Of a DNA stretch of 64,000 bases, positions 15,262-24,133 are shown piece after piece; within the stretch, counting starts at the first letter, position 1, and each line of letters opens with the position of its first letter. The notes below the pieces were generated by a model. The model was given only the letters and a program-made list of their open reading frames with translations. It was not told where the DNA came from and searched no databases. The DNA lies in NCBI GenBank assembly GCA_016235125.1, contig JACRLZ010000002.1:186001-250000 (forward strand), read 5' to 3'. The DNA comes from Sphingobacteriales bacterium. Its GTDB lineage: Bacteria > Bacteroidota > Bacteroidia > Chitinophagales > Chitinophagaceae. The position numbers and the translations under genes are program-made.

Positions 15262-16914
15262 TCAGCTTTTATCTTCAACTCTTCCTAATTTACTAGCATA
15301 TAGTCCTAAATGTACCACAGAAAAAGCGATAGAAATATACATTAAGGTTCTGTCTCCATCAAAGCCTACCGTATTTTGATGCAGAAGTCCAACAATAGCT
15401 AAAAGCACTGCCAGGGCCAAGCCGGTATAACGGGCCATCCTCATTCCTTTTCTGCTGGCAGTTCCATTGCCCAGGTGGCTGTTTTTAACGCCATAATACA
15501 AATAAATATCGAGGCCTATCAGCATCCAAACCAGCAAACGTATCCAGGTATCCATTGGCAGGAACACCATCATGAATAAGCAAGTAGCAATACCCAAAAT
15601 AGGAACTAAAGGAACCATCGGTGTCTTGAATGCTCTTGGTAATCCGGGCATTTTTTTACGCATCACCCAAACACCAATACATACCAGAATAAATGCAAAC
15701 AAAGTTCCGATACTGGTCATTTCACCAACGACTCTTGCCGGTACAAATGCAGCAAAAGCGCTTACAAAAAGCATGAACAATAAATTGTTTTTTGCCGGCG
15801 TTTGCGTTTTGGGATTTACAGAGGAGAAAATTTTTGGTATCAAACCATCTTTACTCATACTGAAGAAAACACGGCTTTGTCCCATTAACATAACCAGTAT
15901 TACTGAAGCATAACCAAAAAGAATAGCCACAACGATGGCCCGGTTCAGCCAGGGATAATCTGGTTTTAAAACACCGGAAGCATCCGTTGTTCCCATATGA
16001 TCAATAGCAACAGACACAGGAGCAATGCCATCCTGCCCTACAAAAGTTTTATAACTGGTGACACCGGTCATTACATGTGCAAAAAGTATGTATAATATAG
16101 TGCAGATAAACAGAGAGCCTAAAATGCCGATCGGCATATCCCGTTTTGGGTTCTTCGCTTCCTGTGCTGCCGTACTTACTGCATCAAAGCCGATATAAGC
16201 AAAGAAAACGATGGCGGCTGCACGGATTATTCCACTGAATCCAAAATCTCCAAATTTTCCTGTATTATCAGGGATATAAGGATCATAATTTGAATTATTA
16301 ATATACTGCCATCCGAGAATAATAAACGTAAGTACAACTGCAATTTTTATTGCTACGATAATACTGTTTACAATTGCACTTCCCTTGGTGCCTCTTATCA
16401 GTAAGAGACTCATCAGTATTATGATAAACACAGCAGGAAGATTAATAACTCCTCCATCCCATGGACCCGCTGTTAATTCTATGGGTAAATGAACACCAAA
16501 TCCTTCTAAAAATCTTCCCAGGTAACGGCTCCAGCTTATACCTACAGTAGCTGCACCAACTGCATATTCAAGAACAAGGTCCCAGCCAATGATCCAGGCC
16601 ATAAATTCACCCATAGTGGCATAACTATAAGTATAAGCACTTCCCGCAACAGGAATCATGGATGCAAACTCAGCATAACACAGTCCTGCAAACAAACATC
16701 CCAAACCTGCAACTACAAATGAAAGTGTGATAGCCGGACCTGCATGATTAGCCGCGGCCATACCTGTGATGGAGAATAACCCAGCGCCTATGATTGCACC
16801 AATTCCCAACGCAATCAAGCCTTTTGCTCCCAATGTTTTTTTCAGCGTATGGGTGCCGGTTTCAGCTGCTTCATTAATTAAAGTATTAATTGGTTTTCTG
16901 ACAAATAAACTCAT
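15262..16914 (-). CDS. APC-superfamily amino-acid permease (cationic amino-acid transporter type)
   Basis: About 550 residues with 12-14 predicted membrane helices. The N-terminus carries the APC signature GLIALGIGAIIGAGLFSITG (helix 1, with the unwound Gly-rich motif that binds the substrate amine), then FAGLCYAEFASMIPVAGSAYTYSY, and FFAYIGFDAVSTAAQEAKNP in the middle, as in CAT-like and YfnA-like transporters. Proton-coupled uptake of amino acids is expected; the exact substrate cannot be read. The start is placed at the ATG at 16914 (MSLFVRKPINTL); the 39 residues upstream in frame are low-complexity and lie over a tandem repeat. It has its own terminator. Confidence 0.92.
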   Translation of the reverse strand: MSLFVRKPINTLINEAAETGTHTLKKTLGAKGLIALGIGAIIGAGLFSITGMAAANHAGPAITLSFVVAGLGCLFAGLCYAEFASMIPVAGSAYTYSYATMGEFMAWIIGWDLVLEYAVGAATVGISWSRYLGRFLEGFGVHLPIELTAGPWDGGVINLPAVFIIILMSLLLIRGTKGSAIVNSIIVAIKIAVVLTFIILGWQYINNSNYDPYIPDNTGKFGDFGFSGIIRAAAIVFFAYIGFDAVSTAAQEAKNPKRDMPIGILGSLFICTILYILFAHVMTGVTSYKTFVGQDGIAPVSVAIDHMGTTDASGVLKPDYPWLNRAIVVAILFGYASVILVMLMGQSRVFFSMSKDGLIPKIFSSVNPKTQTPAKNNLLFMLFVSAFAAFVPARVVGEMTSIGTLFAFILVCIGVWVMRKKMPGLPRAFKTPMVPLVPILGIATCLFMMVFLPMDTWIRLLVWMLIGLDIYLYYGVKNSHLGNGTASRKGMRMARYTGLALAVLLAIVGLLHQNTVGFDGDRTLMYISIAFSVVHLGLYASKLGRVEDKS

Positions 16915-16927
16915 AAACGGTTGGTTA

Positions 16928-16961
16928 TTGCAGTTACAAAAATTGCAGTTACAAAAAATAT
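16928..16961. repeat. Tandem duplication of a 15-base unit
   Basis: ATTGCAGTTACAAAA occurs twice in succession directly upstream of the permease start. On the minus strand each unit contains a TTTTTGTAAC run that resembles a -7 box, so the duplication may affect the permease promoter. Confidence 0.6.
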
Positions 16962-17066
16962 GGAGTTGGAAAAATAATGATTTATTACTAAAGCCAAAGA
17001 AAAGTTTTATCAGCGGCCGATGCCTGGTCACAGCTCCGGATTTTACTGTTTTCAGAAATAAACCTT

Positions 17067-17074
17067 TAGTTTTG
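17067..17074 (+). promoter_or_regulatory. -7 box TAGTTTTG before the dicarboxylate symporter gene
   Basis: An exact TAnnTTTG match 20 bases upstream of the ATG at 17095. A -33 TTG is not evident. Confidence 0.5.
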
Positions 17075-17094
17075 AGACCTTACTGATTTTAAAA

Positions 17095-18609
17095 ATGAAT
17101 AAACGAAAAGCCGGACTGCTTGCCCTGGGCCTTTTCAGCATTGTGGCGATACTGCATGTTTTGCATTATCAAAACATCGCCGTTATGGATGAAATGATGC
17201 TGCTGATTACACGTTGGGTGGTTGTTGCCGGTCTGCTTTTATTTGCGGGGTATAAAAAATCACTTACCACCTGGATTTTGGTAGCTATGGCTATTGGTGT
17301 GGAAATAGGTATTGATTTTCCTGCTGACAAAGACCCAACCCGGTTCGACTCTCAGGATTTAAAATTTCTCAGCACAATTTTCCTTCGCCTCGTTAAAACA
17401 ATTGTAGCGCCACTTCTTTTTGCAACATTAGTTGTTGGCATCGCCAGCCATGCCAACCTGAAGCAGGTAGGGAGAATGGGATGGAAATCGCTGCTGTATT
17501 TTGAAGTGGTAACTACTATCGCATTGGTAATTGGTCTGGTTGCTATTAATATTACCGGTGCAGGAAAAGGAATTAACGTTCCGTCGGAGCTTTTAAAAGA
17601 ATTACCCAGATCAGCTGAAAGACAGTTGCAGGCCAAAGTAATAACGGTGCTTGATAGCGCCGGAGTGCAGCTACCGGATAATCTTATTAATAAACTGCCG
17701 GACGCAGCACCCAAAGGCTGGCAGGATCACATCATTGATGTTTTTCCTGAAAATATTATCAAGTCAATTTATGAAGGCAATGTGTTGCCGATTGTTTTCT
17801 TCAGCGTCATTTTTGGAATTGCATTAGCCTTGCTGAATGAAAAAAAGAAAAAACCGATGCTTGAATTTACCGAAAGCTTATCGGAAACCATGTTTAAGTT
17901 CACCAATATCATAATGTATTTTGCTCCATTTGGTGTGGGTGCAGCCATTGCAGTTACCGTCGGGCACCTGGGACTTGATATTTTAAAAAACCTGGCGCTG
18001 CTGCTGGTTACTTTATATGTAGCGCTGATTGTTTTTATTCTTGTGGTATTGTTGCCTGTAGCCATGTGGTTCGCAAAAATTCCTGTCCGGAAATTCATTC
18101 AAGCTATTCGTGAACCGGTTTCTATTGCATTTGCCACCACCAGTTCTGATTCTGCCTTACCCAAGGCTTTGGAGAATATGGAAAAATTTGGTGTGCCGCG
18201 GAAAGTGGTTTCATTTGTAATCCCTACAGGTTACACCTTTAATCTTGACGGTACTACTTTATATTTATCACTTGCCTCCGTGTTTGTTGCTCAGGCAGCG
18301 GGCATTCATTTGTCGTTTGGAGAGCAGTTGATGATTGGCCTTACGTTAATGCTTACCAGTAAAGGAGTTGCTGCTGTACCAAGGGCATCACTGGTAATAT
18401 TAATAGCAACGGCTGCCACATTTCATTTTCCGCTATGGCCTATAATGGCTATTTATGGAATTGATGAACTGATGGATATGGCCCGTACTTCAGTAAATGT
18501 AATTGGCAATACGCTGGCCAGTTGCGTTGTTGCGAGATGGGAAGGGGAATTTGATGATAAAAAGGCATTGGCATTTGATGAAAAAGCGGCAGATGCTTTA
18601 AAGGAATAA
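17095..18609 (+). CDS. Dicarboxylate/amino acid:cation symporter (DAACS family)
   Basis: The 504-residue protein has the family's hallmarks: the serine-rich hairpin motif FATTSSDSALPKAL near 344-357, the NLDGTTLY motif near 382-389 and the C-terminal region MARTSVNVIGN, which together form the sodium and substrate site of GltPh/GltP-like transporters. It is longer than GltP, with two extra N-terminal helices and an enlarged soluble loop around residues 160-215. Uptake of glutamate, aspartate or C4-dicarboxylates driven by Na+ or H+ is expected. It is transcribed away from the permease gene and precedes dedA by 26 bp. Confidence 0.93.
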   Translation: MNKRKAGLLALGLFSIVAILHVLHYQNIAVMDEMMLLITRWVVVAGLLLFAGYKKSLTTWILVAMAIGVEIGIDFPADKDPTRFDSQDLKFLSTIFLRLVKTIVAPLLFATLVVGIASHANLKQVGRMGWKSLLYFEVVTTIALVIGLVAINITGAGKGINVPSELLKELPRSAERQLQAKVITVLDSAGVQLPDNLINKLPDAAPKGWQDHIIDVFPENIIKSIYEGNVLPIVFFSVIFGIALALLNEKKKKPMLEFTESLSETMFKFTNIIMYFAPFGVGAAIAVTVGHLGLDILKNLALLLVTLYVALIVFILVVLLPVAMWFAKIPVRKFIQAIREPVSIAFATTSSDSALPKALENMEKFGVPRKVVSFVIPTGYTFNLDGTTLYLSLASVFVAQAAGIHLSFGEQLMIGLTLMLTSKGVAAVPRASLVILIATAATFHFPLWPIMAIYGIDELMDMARTSVNVIGNTLASCVVARWEGEFDDKKALAFDEKAADALKE

Positions 18610-18635
18610 TATTTTTAATTTCAAAAAACTTTTGA

Positions 18636-19412
18636 ATGGATTTCTTTTTGCTGGATTCTTTTCACTGGAGCCAGTTGCTGCAACCACAATGGTATGTGGA
18701 AAACGGGGGGTTATGGCTGCTCCTGTTTGTGGTATTTGCTGAAACCGGACTGTTTGTTGGATTCTTTCTGCCGGGCGATTCATTGTTGTTTGTATCCGGG
18801 ATTTTTGCACATGAAATCACTACCAAATCAGGAGAAACAAAAGCCGGTCTTGGCTACCAGTTTCTGAAAATATTCGGGGTTGAATATCCCTATTCATACT
18901 GGGTTGATTTGTTTGTTTTGGTTGGACTTATTTCATTGATGGGAATATTGGGTAATATGGTAGGATATTGGACAGGAAAAAAGGTAGGTCCGGCCATGTA
19001 CAACTGGCGGGATCGTTTTTTGTTTAAGAAAAGATACCTGCACCAGGCGCATGATTTTTTTGATAAGCATGGTGGGGTAGCAATTATCGGTGCAAGATTC
19101 CTTCCCTTTATCCGCACATTCACACCCATAGTTGCCGGCATTGTGCAAATGGACAGAAAGAAATTTCATTTTTTTAATGTAGTTGGTTGTGTGGCATGGG
19201 TTATCACTATGGTCCTGGCAGGATTCTTTTTGCAGAAATGGATATTAAAACAATTTGATTTTGATCTCAAGGATCACCTCGAATTAATTGTACTAGGTAT
19301 TGTACTTGTAACCACAGCGCCGGTTATCATCAAAATGTTTTCTTTCAGGAAAAAAAAGAAAACTGATAATGTTAATGCTGATGAAACTAAGCAAAATAAT
19401 AAAGTCGGATGA
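18636..19412 (+). CDS. DedA-family membrane protein
   Basis: Five or six hydrophobic segments and the two DedA signatures: FLPGDSLLFVSGIFA in the N-terminal part and ARFLPFIRTFTPIVAGI in the middle. DedA proteins act in membrane phospholipid homeostasis, several as lipid-carrier (undecaprenyl phosphate or phosphatidylethanolamine) flippases. The C-terminus is a Lys/Asn-rich cytoplasmic tail. The stop codon overlaps the start of the MFS gene (ATGA), which implies translational coupling. Confidence 0.92.
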   Translation: MDFFLLDSFHWSQLLQPQWYVENGGLWLLLFVVFAETGLFVGFFLPGDSLLFVSGIFAHEITTKSGETKAGLGYQFLKIFGVEYPYSYWVDLFVLVGLISLMGILGNMVGYWTGKKVGPAMYNWRDRFLFKKRYLHQAHDFFDKHGGVAIIGARFLPFIRTFTPIVAGIVQMDRKKFHFFNVVGCVAWVITMVLAGFFLQKWILKQFDFDLKDHLELIVLGIVLVTTAPVIIKMFSFRKKKKTDNVNADETKQNNKVG

Positions 19413-20647
19413 TAAAGCAGCACCCAAAGCATTTCCTCTTTAATATAGCTGTAGTTGTAGCAGCATTGGGTTATTTTGTTGATATCTACGATCTGTTGCT
19501 TTTCAGCATCACCCGGATCCCCAGTTTGAAATCATTGGGATTAACAGATGCTGAAGTTTTATCGCAGGGCGAAGCCATCATAATGTGGCAGATGGGCGGC
19601 TTGCTGCTGGGAGGCATCATATGGGGCATCATGGGCGACAGAAAAGGAAGGCTGAGTGTATTGTTTGGTTCCATCATTTTATATTCACTGGCCAATATTG
19701 CGAATGGGTTTATTCAAAATCCGGAACAATTCAAAATGGTTCGTTTCATTGCCGGTATTGGTTTAGCAGGCGAACTTGGCGCTGGTATTACCCTTGTTTC
19801 AGAATTAATTCCAAAAGAAAAACGAGGCATTGCCACATCTTTCGTAGCAGGTGTAGGATTAACAGGCGCTGTTGTTGCATTTATCATGAAAGAAAATTTT
19901 GATTGGCGAACCTGTTATTTTATCGGGGGCGGGTTGGGGCTTGCTTTATTAATTCTCAGGATTTCTGTTTTTGAATCGGGCATGTATCATGAAGTGAAAA
20001 AAATGCAGGTGCAACGGGGAAATTTTTTCATGCTCTTTAATAATGGGGCCAGATTCAAAAAATATATTTTCAGTATACTCATCGGTCTGCCTACCTGGTT
20101 TGTAATTGGAGTGCTGGTTACTTTTTCAAAGGAGTTTGGTGAAAAATTCGGAATCACAGAAAAAATTGATTCCGGCAAGGCGATCATGTATGCTTATGCA
20201 GCTATTTCCATCGGCGACATACTGATAGGATTTATCAGTCAATGGCTGAAAAGCAGGAAAAAGGCATTGTATCTTTTTTATTTTATTACGGCTCTGTTCA
20301 TGGTAATGTTCTTTACCATGCAGTGGAACGGCAGTGCGGATAAAATGTACTGGATATGTGCAGGCCTTGGATTTGGTACCGGCTTCTGGGCCATATTTGT
20401 AACGATGGGGGCAGAGCAGTTTGGGACCAATCTGCGGGCAACTGCCGCCACCACTATCCCGAATATGGTAAGAGGCATGCTTACCATATTTATTCTTCCT
20501 CTTTTCAAGTGGCTGCGGGATATTGAAGGGGTGGGCTATGTGAACGGAGGTATTTATGCAGCCATCATCATTATGGTGATCACCATATTTGCTGCCATAA
20601 TGACGAAGGAAACCTTCAACAAAGATCTGAACTTTGTTGAAATGTAA
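19409..20647 (+). CDS. MFS transporter
   Basis: A 412-residue, 12-helix protein with the MFS motif A sequence GIIWGIMGDRKGRLSVLFGS after helix 2 and a VSELIPKEKRGIATSF block after helix 4. The first helix carries YFVDIYDLLLF, as in metabolite:H+ symporters of the aromatic-acid/sugar type. Substrate unknown. It overlaps dedA by four bases and is followed by the glycosyltransferase gene after 8 bp, so dedA-MFS-glycosyltransferase-hydrolase probably form one transcript. Confidence 0.9.
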   Translation: MIKQHPKHFLFNIAVVVAALGYFVDIYDLLLFSITRIPSLKSLGLTDAEVLSQGEAIIMWQMGGLLLGGIIWGIMGDRKGRLSVLFGSIILYSLANIANGFIQNPEQFKMVRFIAGIGLAGELGAGITLVSELIPKEKRGIATSFVAGVGLTGAVVAFIMKENFDWRTCYFIGGGLGLALLILRISVFESGMYHEVKKMQVQRGNFFMLFNNGARFKKYIFSILIGLPTWFVIGVLVTFSKEFGEKFGITEKIDSGKAIMYAYAAISIGDILIGFISQWLKSRKKALYLFYFITALFMVMFFTMQWNGSADKMYWICAGLGFGTGFWAIFVTMGAEQFGTNLRATAATTIPNMVRGMLTIFILPLFKWLRDIEGVGYVNGGIYAAIIIMVITIFAAIMTKETFNKDLNFVEM

Positions 20648-20655
20648 CAGGGATC

Positions 20656-21639
20656 ATGAAATTTCTCATCATACGATTTTCCTCCATTGGTGACATTGTT
20701 TTGACAACACCGGTTATCCGTTGCCTGAAACAACAAGTGCCGGATGCAGCAATTCATTTTTTGGTAAAGGATAAATTTCTCCCTGTTGTTGAGCATAATC
20801 CATTTATTGACAGATTACATGTGCTGGGCCATAGTTGGGAATTGATGACGGAGGAATTGAAAACAGAAAATTTTGATTACATCATTGATCTGCATCATAA
20901 CCTGAAAACACTACGGATCAAAAGAGCATTGGGAAAAAAGGCTTATTCATTTTACAAACTCAATATTCAAAAGTATTTCTACACGGCTTTCAAAATAAAC
21001 ATACTGCCCAGGGTTCATATTGTTGATCGTTATTTGAAAACAGTTGAATCATTTGGCGTAAAGAATGATGGACTCGGCCTGGATTATTTTATTAGTGAAA
21101 AAGACAAAACAAAGAAAGAAGATATTCCTGCTTCGCACAGTGCGGGGTATATTGCCTGTGTAATCGGGGCAGCACATGGCACCAAACGCTGGCCGGTTCA
21201 CAAGTGGAAGGAATTTTGTACAAAGATGGATCATCCTGTCATTTTACTCGGAGATCAAAGCGATGAGTTAAGTGGAAATGAGATAGCTTCTGTTGATCCC
21301 ATAAAAGTTTACAATGCCTGCGGTAAATTCAGCATTAATGAAAGCGCTGACCTGGTAAAGAAATCAAAACTTGTTATCAGCAATGATACCGGGCTGATGC
21401 ATATTGCGGCGGCTTTTAAAAAGCCAATCATTTCTTTGTGGGGAAATACTGTGCCTTCTTTTGGCATGACTCCATATTATGGTGATTCCCCGGTTTCAGA
21501 TGTCATCATGCAGGTCAATAAGCTATGGTGCAGGCCATGCTCAAAGATCGGGTATAAGAAATGTCCCCTTGGTCATTTTAAGTGTATGGAGAAAATTGAT
21601 GCGGAAGAGCTTATAAAAAAAGTCAGTGCAAGAATTTAA
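20656..21639 (+). CDS. Glycosyltransferase family 9 (heptosyltransferase-like)
   Basis: The 327-residue protein begins MKFLIIRFSSIGDIVLTTPVIRCLK, the usual start of ADP-heptose:LPS heptosyltransferases (WaaC/WaaF type), and has the donor-binding block VISNDTGLMHIAAAFKKPIISLWG near 241-264. A GT-B fold enzyme adding a sugar to lipopolysaccharide core on the cytoplasmic face is expected; the exact sugar is not known. A cysteine cluster (CRPCSKIGYKKCPLGHFKC) close to the C-terminus is common in the Bacteroidota branch of the family. Confidence 0.92.
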   Translation: MKFLIIRFSSIGDIVLTTPVIRCLKQQVPDAAIHFLVKDKFLPVVEHNPFIDRLHVLGHSWELMTEELKTENFDYIIDLHHNLKTLRIKRALGKKAYSFYKLNIQKYFYTAFKINILPRVHIVDRYLKTVESFGVKNDGLGLDYFISEKDKTKKEDIPASHSAGYIACVIGAAHGTKRWPVHKWKEFCTKMDHPVILLGDQSDELSGNEIASVDPIKVYNACGKFSINESADLVKKSKLVISNDTGLMHIAAAFKKPIISLWGNTVPSFGMTPYYGDSPVSDVIMQVNKLWCRPCSKIGYKKCPLGHFKCMEKIDAEELIKKVSARI

Positions 21640-21650
21640 TTGCAAAAAAA

Positions 21651-22601
21651 TTGAAATACCTGCGATCAATATTTGTTTCCTGGGTTTCTATGTGCATTGC
21701 TTGTTTTGTGTATTCTCAGACTTCAGGGCCGGTTATTGATTCTTTCCGGATTCATGGTGATATAAAAGTGACAATTGATAAGCCAGCCGATTTTTTTAAG
21801 AAGAGAAGGACGATAATTACTTTTTTTACGTTGCCCAATGGAAATTCTACCGAACAAACAATGGGCAAAAAGATGCAACCGGATGACGACTGGCATTTTG
21901 ATATACAACATATCAGGGCGCAGACAAAATTTATCAGACAGCAAATACCCAATAAAAATTTTGTGGTAATCTTTCTGGAGAATAACTACAAAAGCTGGCC
22001 ATCGTGGAAACAGAAACATCCGGATTTCAAAAAGGAGATCCCCCATTTAGTTGATTCATTAGCTGATTTGATAGATGCGGGGCGAAAAGAAATTTATCTC
22101 AACGGGCATAGTGGTGGCGGCAGTTTTATTTTTGGTTACCTGGCGGGGGTGGAGCATATCCCTTCATCAGTAAAGCGAATAAGTTTTCTGGACAGTGATT
22201 ATGGTTACGATAGCAGCTATTACCCAAAACTCAAAAACTGGCTGCATAATGTAAAAGATGCTGCACTCAATGTCTTTGCTTACAACGACAGCATTGCATT
22301 ATACAATGGTAAACCTGTTGTGTCGGCAACCGGCGGCACCTGGTACCGGAGCCACTTAATGCTGCGACATTTACAGGATGACTTCTTTTTTTCAAAAACA
22401 AACACTGACAGCCTGATTATTTATAAAAGTGATGACGAAAAAATACAATTCTATTTTAAGATAAATACAGACAGGGGAATTTATCATACCCAGCAGGTGG
22501 AGTTGAATGGGTTTATTCATTCCGTTTTATGCGGAACAAAGAGAGATTCGAAAAAGTATAGCTATTATTATGCAAGAGCTTATTCAGATTTGATTGAATG
22601 A
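21651..22601 (+). CDS. Secreted alpha/beta-hydrolase-like protein
   Basis: A 316-residue protein with a signal peptide (residues 1-22, ending CFVYSQ) and a nucleophile-elbow sequence NGHSGGG at 151-157 (Ser154), suggesting an alpha/beta-hydrolase fold. An Asp (near 184, LDSDYGYD) and a late His (near 299, GFIHS) could complete a triad, but I cannot confirm this. The start is TTG at 21651, 11 bp after the glycosyltransferase; no ATG in frame would keep the signal peptide intact. Convergent with the DUF481 gene, with only three bases between stop codons. Specific substrate unknown. Confidence 0.72.
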   Translation: MKYLRSIFVSWVSMCIACFVYSQTSGPVIDSFRIHGDIKVTIDKPADFFKKRRTIITFFTLPNGNSTEQTMGKKMQPDDDWHFDIQHIRAQTKFIRQQIPNKNFVVIFLENNYKSWPSWKQKHPDFKKEIPHLVDSLADLIDAGRKEIYLNGHSGGGSFIFGYLAGVEHIPSSVKRISFLDSDYGYDSSYYPKLKNWLHNVKDAALNVFAYNDSIALYNGKPVVSATGGTWYRSHLMLRHLQDDFFFSKTNTDSLIIYKSDDEKIQFYFKINTDRGIYHTQQVELNGFIHSVLCGTKRDSKKYSYYYARAYSDLIE

Positions 22602-22604
22602 ACG

Positions 22605-23360
22605 TTAAAGTTCATATGTAATTCCAGTTGCAAAATTATATGTTGTCTTTGGGGCAGTGCCTGCAGGAAAACGGTCATGCAGATAATTCCATTTAAGCGA
22701 CAGGCTAAAATGAGGCGTTGCCTTGATTTGAAATGCAAGTTGATTTAAGATGCGATAGTCACTGAGTTTATTGACCCGTGGCTGAAAATAAGTGGTGCTG
22801 ATCATTTCTAAAAAGTCTCTGGGAAGCCAGGTAAAAGAAATATAGCTGCTGTTGCGGATGTCATTGTAACTTATTTTGGGACTGGTAAATTCCGTTTCCT
22901 TTTCAAACATAAAAAGAGATGCAACATACAGGCGAAAGTCGTTTCGGTTACTGAGTTTAAACCGTGGGCCGGTGCCCAATAAAATTCTTGAATCAATCTG
23001 GGTAATTACATTATTCTGGAACTGTCCGAAAAACTCCCATCTCAGCCAATCGTTTACCTTCTTGTTATAACGTAAATGCAAAAGCCCGTCTGACTGAACC
23101 CGGGTATTATTGATCTTAAGAAAACCAACATTTCCCAAAATCAGCCAGATACCAAGATTCCTGCTGGTTTTGTATTGAAGATGCGCTTCTATATTTCCCT
23201 GGAAGATCTCGTCCACATTTTTACTGAATGAAACCGCAGCGCCTACACTACCCAGCCATCCTACAGTATCTGACTGCATCCGGGAGCTTTCCACATTTAC
23301 TATTTGCGCATTGCAGTAAGTGCTTAAGCAGAGAATAAAAAGTAAATAACGCCACTTCAT
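22605..23360 (-). CDS. DUF481 outer-membrane beta-barrel protein
   Basis: A 251-residue protein with a signal peptide (MKWRYLLFILCLSTYCNAQ) followed by alternating hydrophobic beta-strands: LRYNKKVNDWLRWEFFGQFQ, RILLGTGPRFKLS and a final NFATGITYEL with an aromatic-rich C-terminus. This pattern matches DUF481/YdiY-like proteins, which are predicted outer-membrane barrels induced in some species by salt or acid. No neighbour explains its role. Confidence 0.82.
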   Translation of the reverse strand: MKWRYLLFILCLSTYCNAQIVNVESSRMQSDTVGWLGSVGAAVSFSKNVDEIFQGNIEAHLQYKTSRNLGIWLILGNVGFLKINNTRVQSDGLLHLRYNKKVNDWLRWEFFGQFQNNVITQIDSRILLGTGPRFKLSNRNDFRLYVASLFMFEKETEFTSPKISYNDIRNSSYISFTWLPRDFLEMISTTYFQPRVNKLSDYRILNQLAFQIKATPHFSLSLKWNYLHDRFPAGTAPKTTYNFATGITYEL

Positions 23361-23401
23361 AAATTAGTATTTCCTAAAAATAGCAATTCAATAGTAAAAT
23401 A

Positions 23402-23434
23402 AAAAGCGCCGCAGGTTTTTTTGCGACGCTTGTC
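23402..23434 (-). terminator. Terminator of the NTF2-like lipoprotein gene
   Basis: On the minus strand AAGCGTCGCA pairs with TGCGGCGCTT (one G-T pair) and is followed by a T-rich run. It begins about 17 bases after the stop codon at 23451. Confidence 0.75.
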
Positions 23435-23450
23435 GAAATTCAATAAATAC

Positions 23451-24020
23451 TTATTTCGGCATCAGGTCTTTGGTGGCTTCCATGATGGGGTGGCGGTCAA
23501 TATACTGGCCGATAAAATCAATTTTGCCTCCATCATTGAAATGGTTGACATTATGCATCCAGAATTTCAGGTTCTTTCCGTTATTATATGTTACATCAAT
23601 CATTGCCCAATAAAGTACCCATTTCCCATTGGGAGCTGCCTGCGGTTGCTGGCTTTCATTAACCTGCAATGGAAGTACAATTTCATTTGAATAGCTGAGG
23701 GACTTGATCAATTTCCAGCGACCGTTGTAATAATCCTTTACAGCTTGTTTCCCGATGAGGCTGTCACCACCAGACCAGGTATAGCGGATATTATCATCAT
23801 AGTCTGCTGTCATACCATCCACGTCGGCTTTTGAAAAAGCGGCAAATGATTTTTTAATTGGATCACCGGCGGCCAGGTCTAATAATTCTGTTGCAGGTTT
23901 TTTCCTGTCTGATGACACGGTGGGTTTGCCATCATCCGTTTTCTTTTCATCTTCCTTTTTTTTGTCGCTGCAGGCAAACAGGATCATGCAGCTTGCTGCA
24001 AGAATAAGAATTCGTTTCAT
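23451..24020 (-). CDS. NTF2-like (SnoaL/DUF4440-type) lipoprotein
   Basis: A 189-residue protein with a lipoprotein signal (LAASCMILFACSDKK; lipobox Cys at residue 17) and a Lys/Asp-rich spacer, then a domain with the NTF2-like pattern: FAAFSKADVDGMTADYDDNIRYTWSGGDSLIGKQAVKDYYNGRW, in which the residues around WSGGDSLIG match SnoaL/DUF4440 proteins. The fold often forms a hydrophobic pocket; whether this one is an enzyme is unknown. It is monocistronic, with a terminator behind it and a weak one in front. Confidence 0.82.
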   Translation of the reverse strand: MKRILILAASCMILFACSDKKKEDEKKTDDGKPTVSSDRKKPATELLDLAAGDPIKKSFAAFSKADVDGMTADYDDNIRYTWSGGDSLIGKQAVKDYYNGRWKLIKSLSYSNEIVLPLQVNESQQPQAAPNGKWVLYWAMIDVTYNNGKNLKFWMHNVNHFNDGGKIDFIGQYIDRHPIMEATKDLMPK

Positions 24021-24040
24021 GACACAGTTTTTGTTTTTGG

Positions 24041-24072
24041 TTAAAAAATAATGGGAGGGATTATTTTTTAGT
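24041..24072 (-). terminator. Possible weak terminator of the ABC-F gene
   Basis: TAAAAAATAAT and ATTATTTTTTA form a perfect 11-bp stem around GGGAGGG. The stem is all A/T and therefore weak. It lies 60-90 bases after the ABC-F stop codon on the minus strand. Confidence 0.35.
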
Positions 24073-24133
24073 CTGAATGGGGCGGAAGAAAACTAAAGCT
24101 ATCAATTTTGTCTTTTATTACCAATAAATATTT

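Noticed and set aside
21651..22601. ATG start for the hydrolase-like protein
   Set aside because: The first in-frame ATG lies inside the signal peptide, so the TTG at 21651 is kept.
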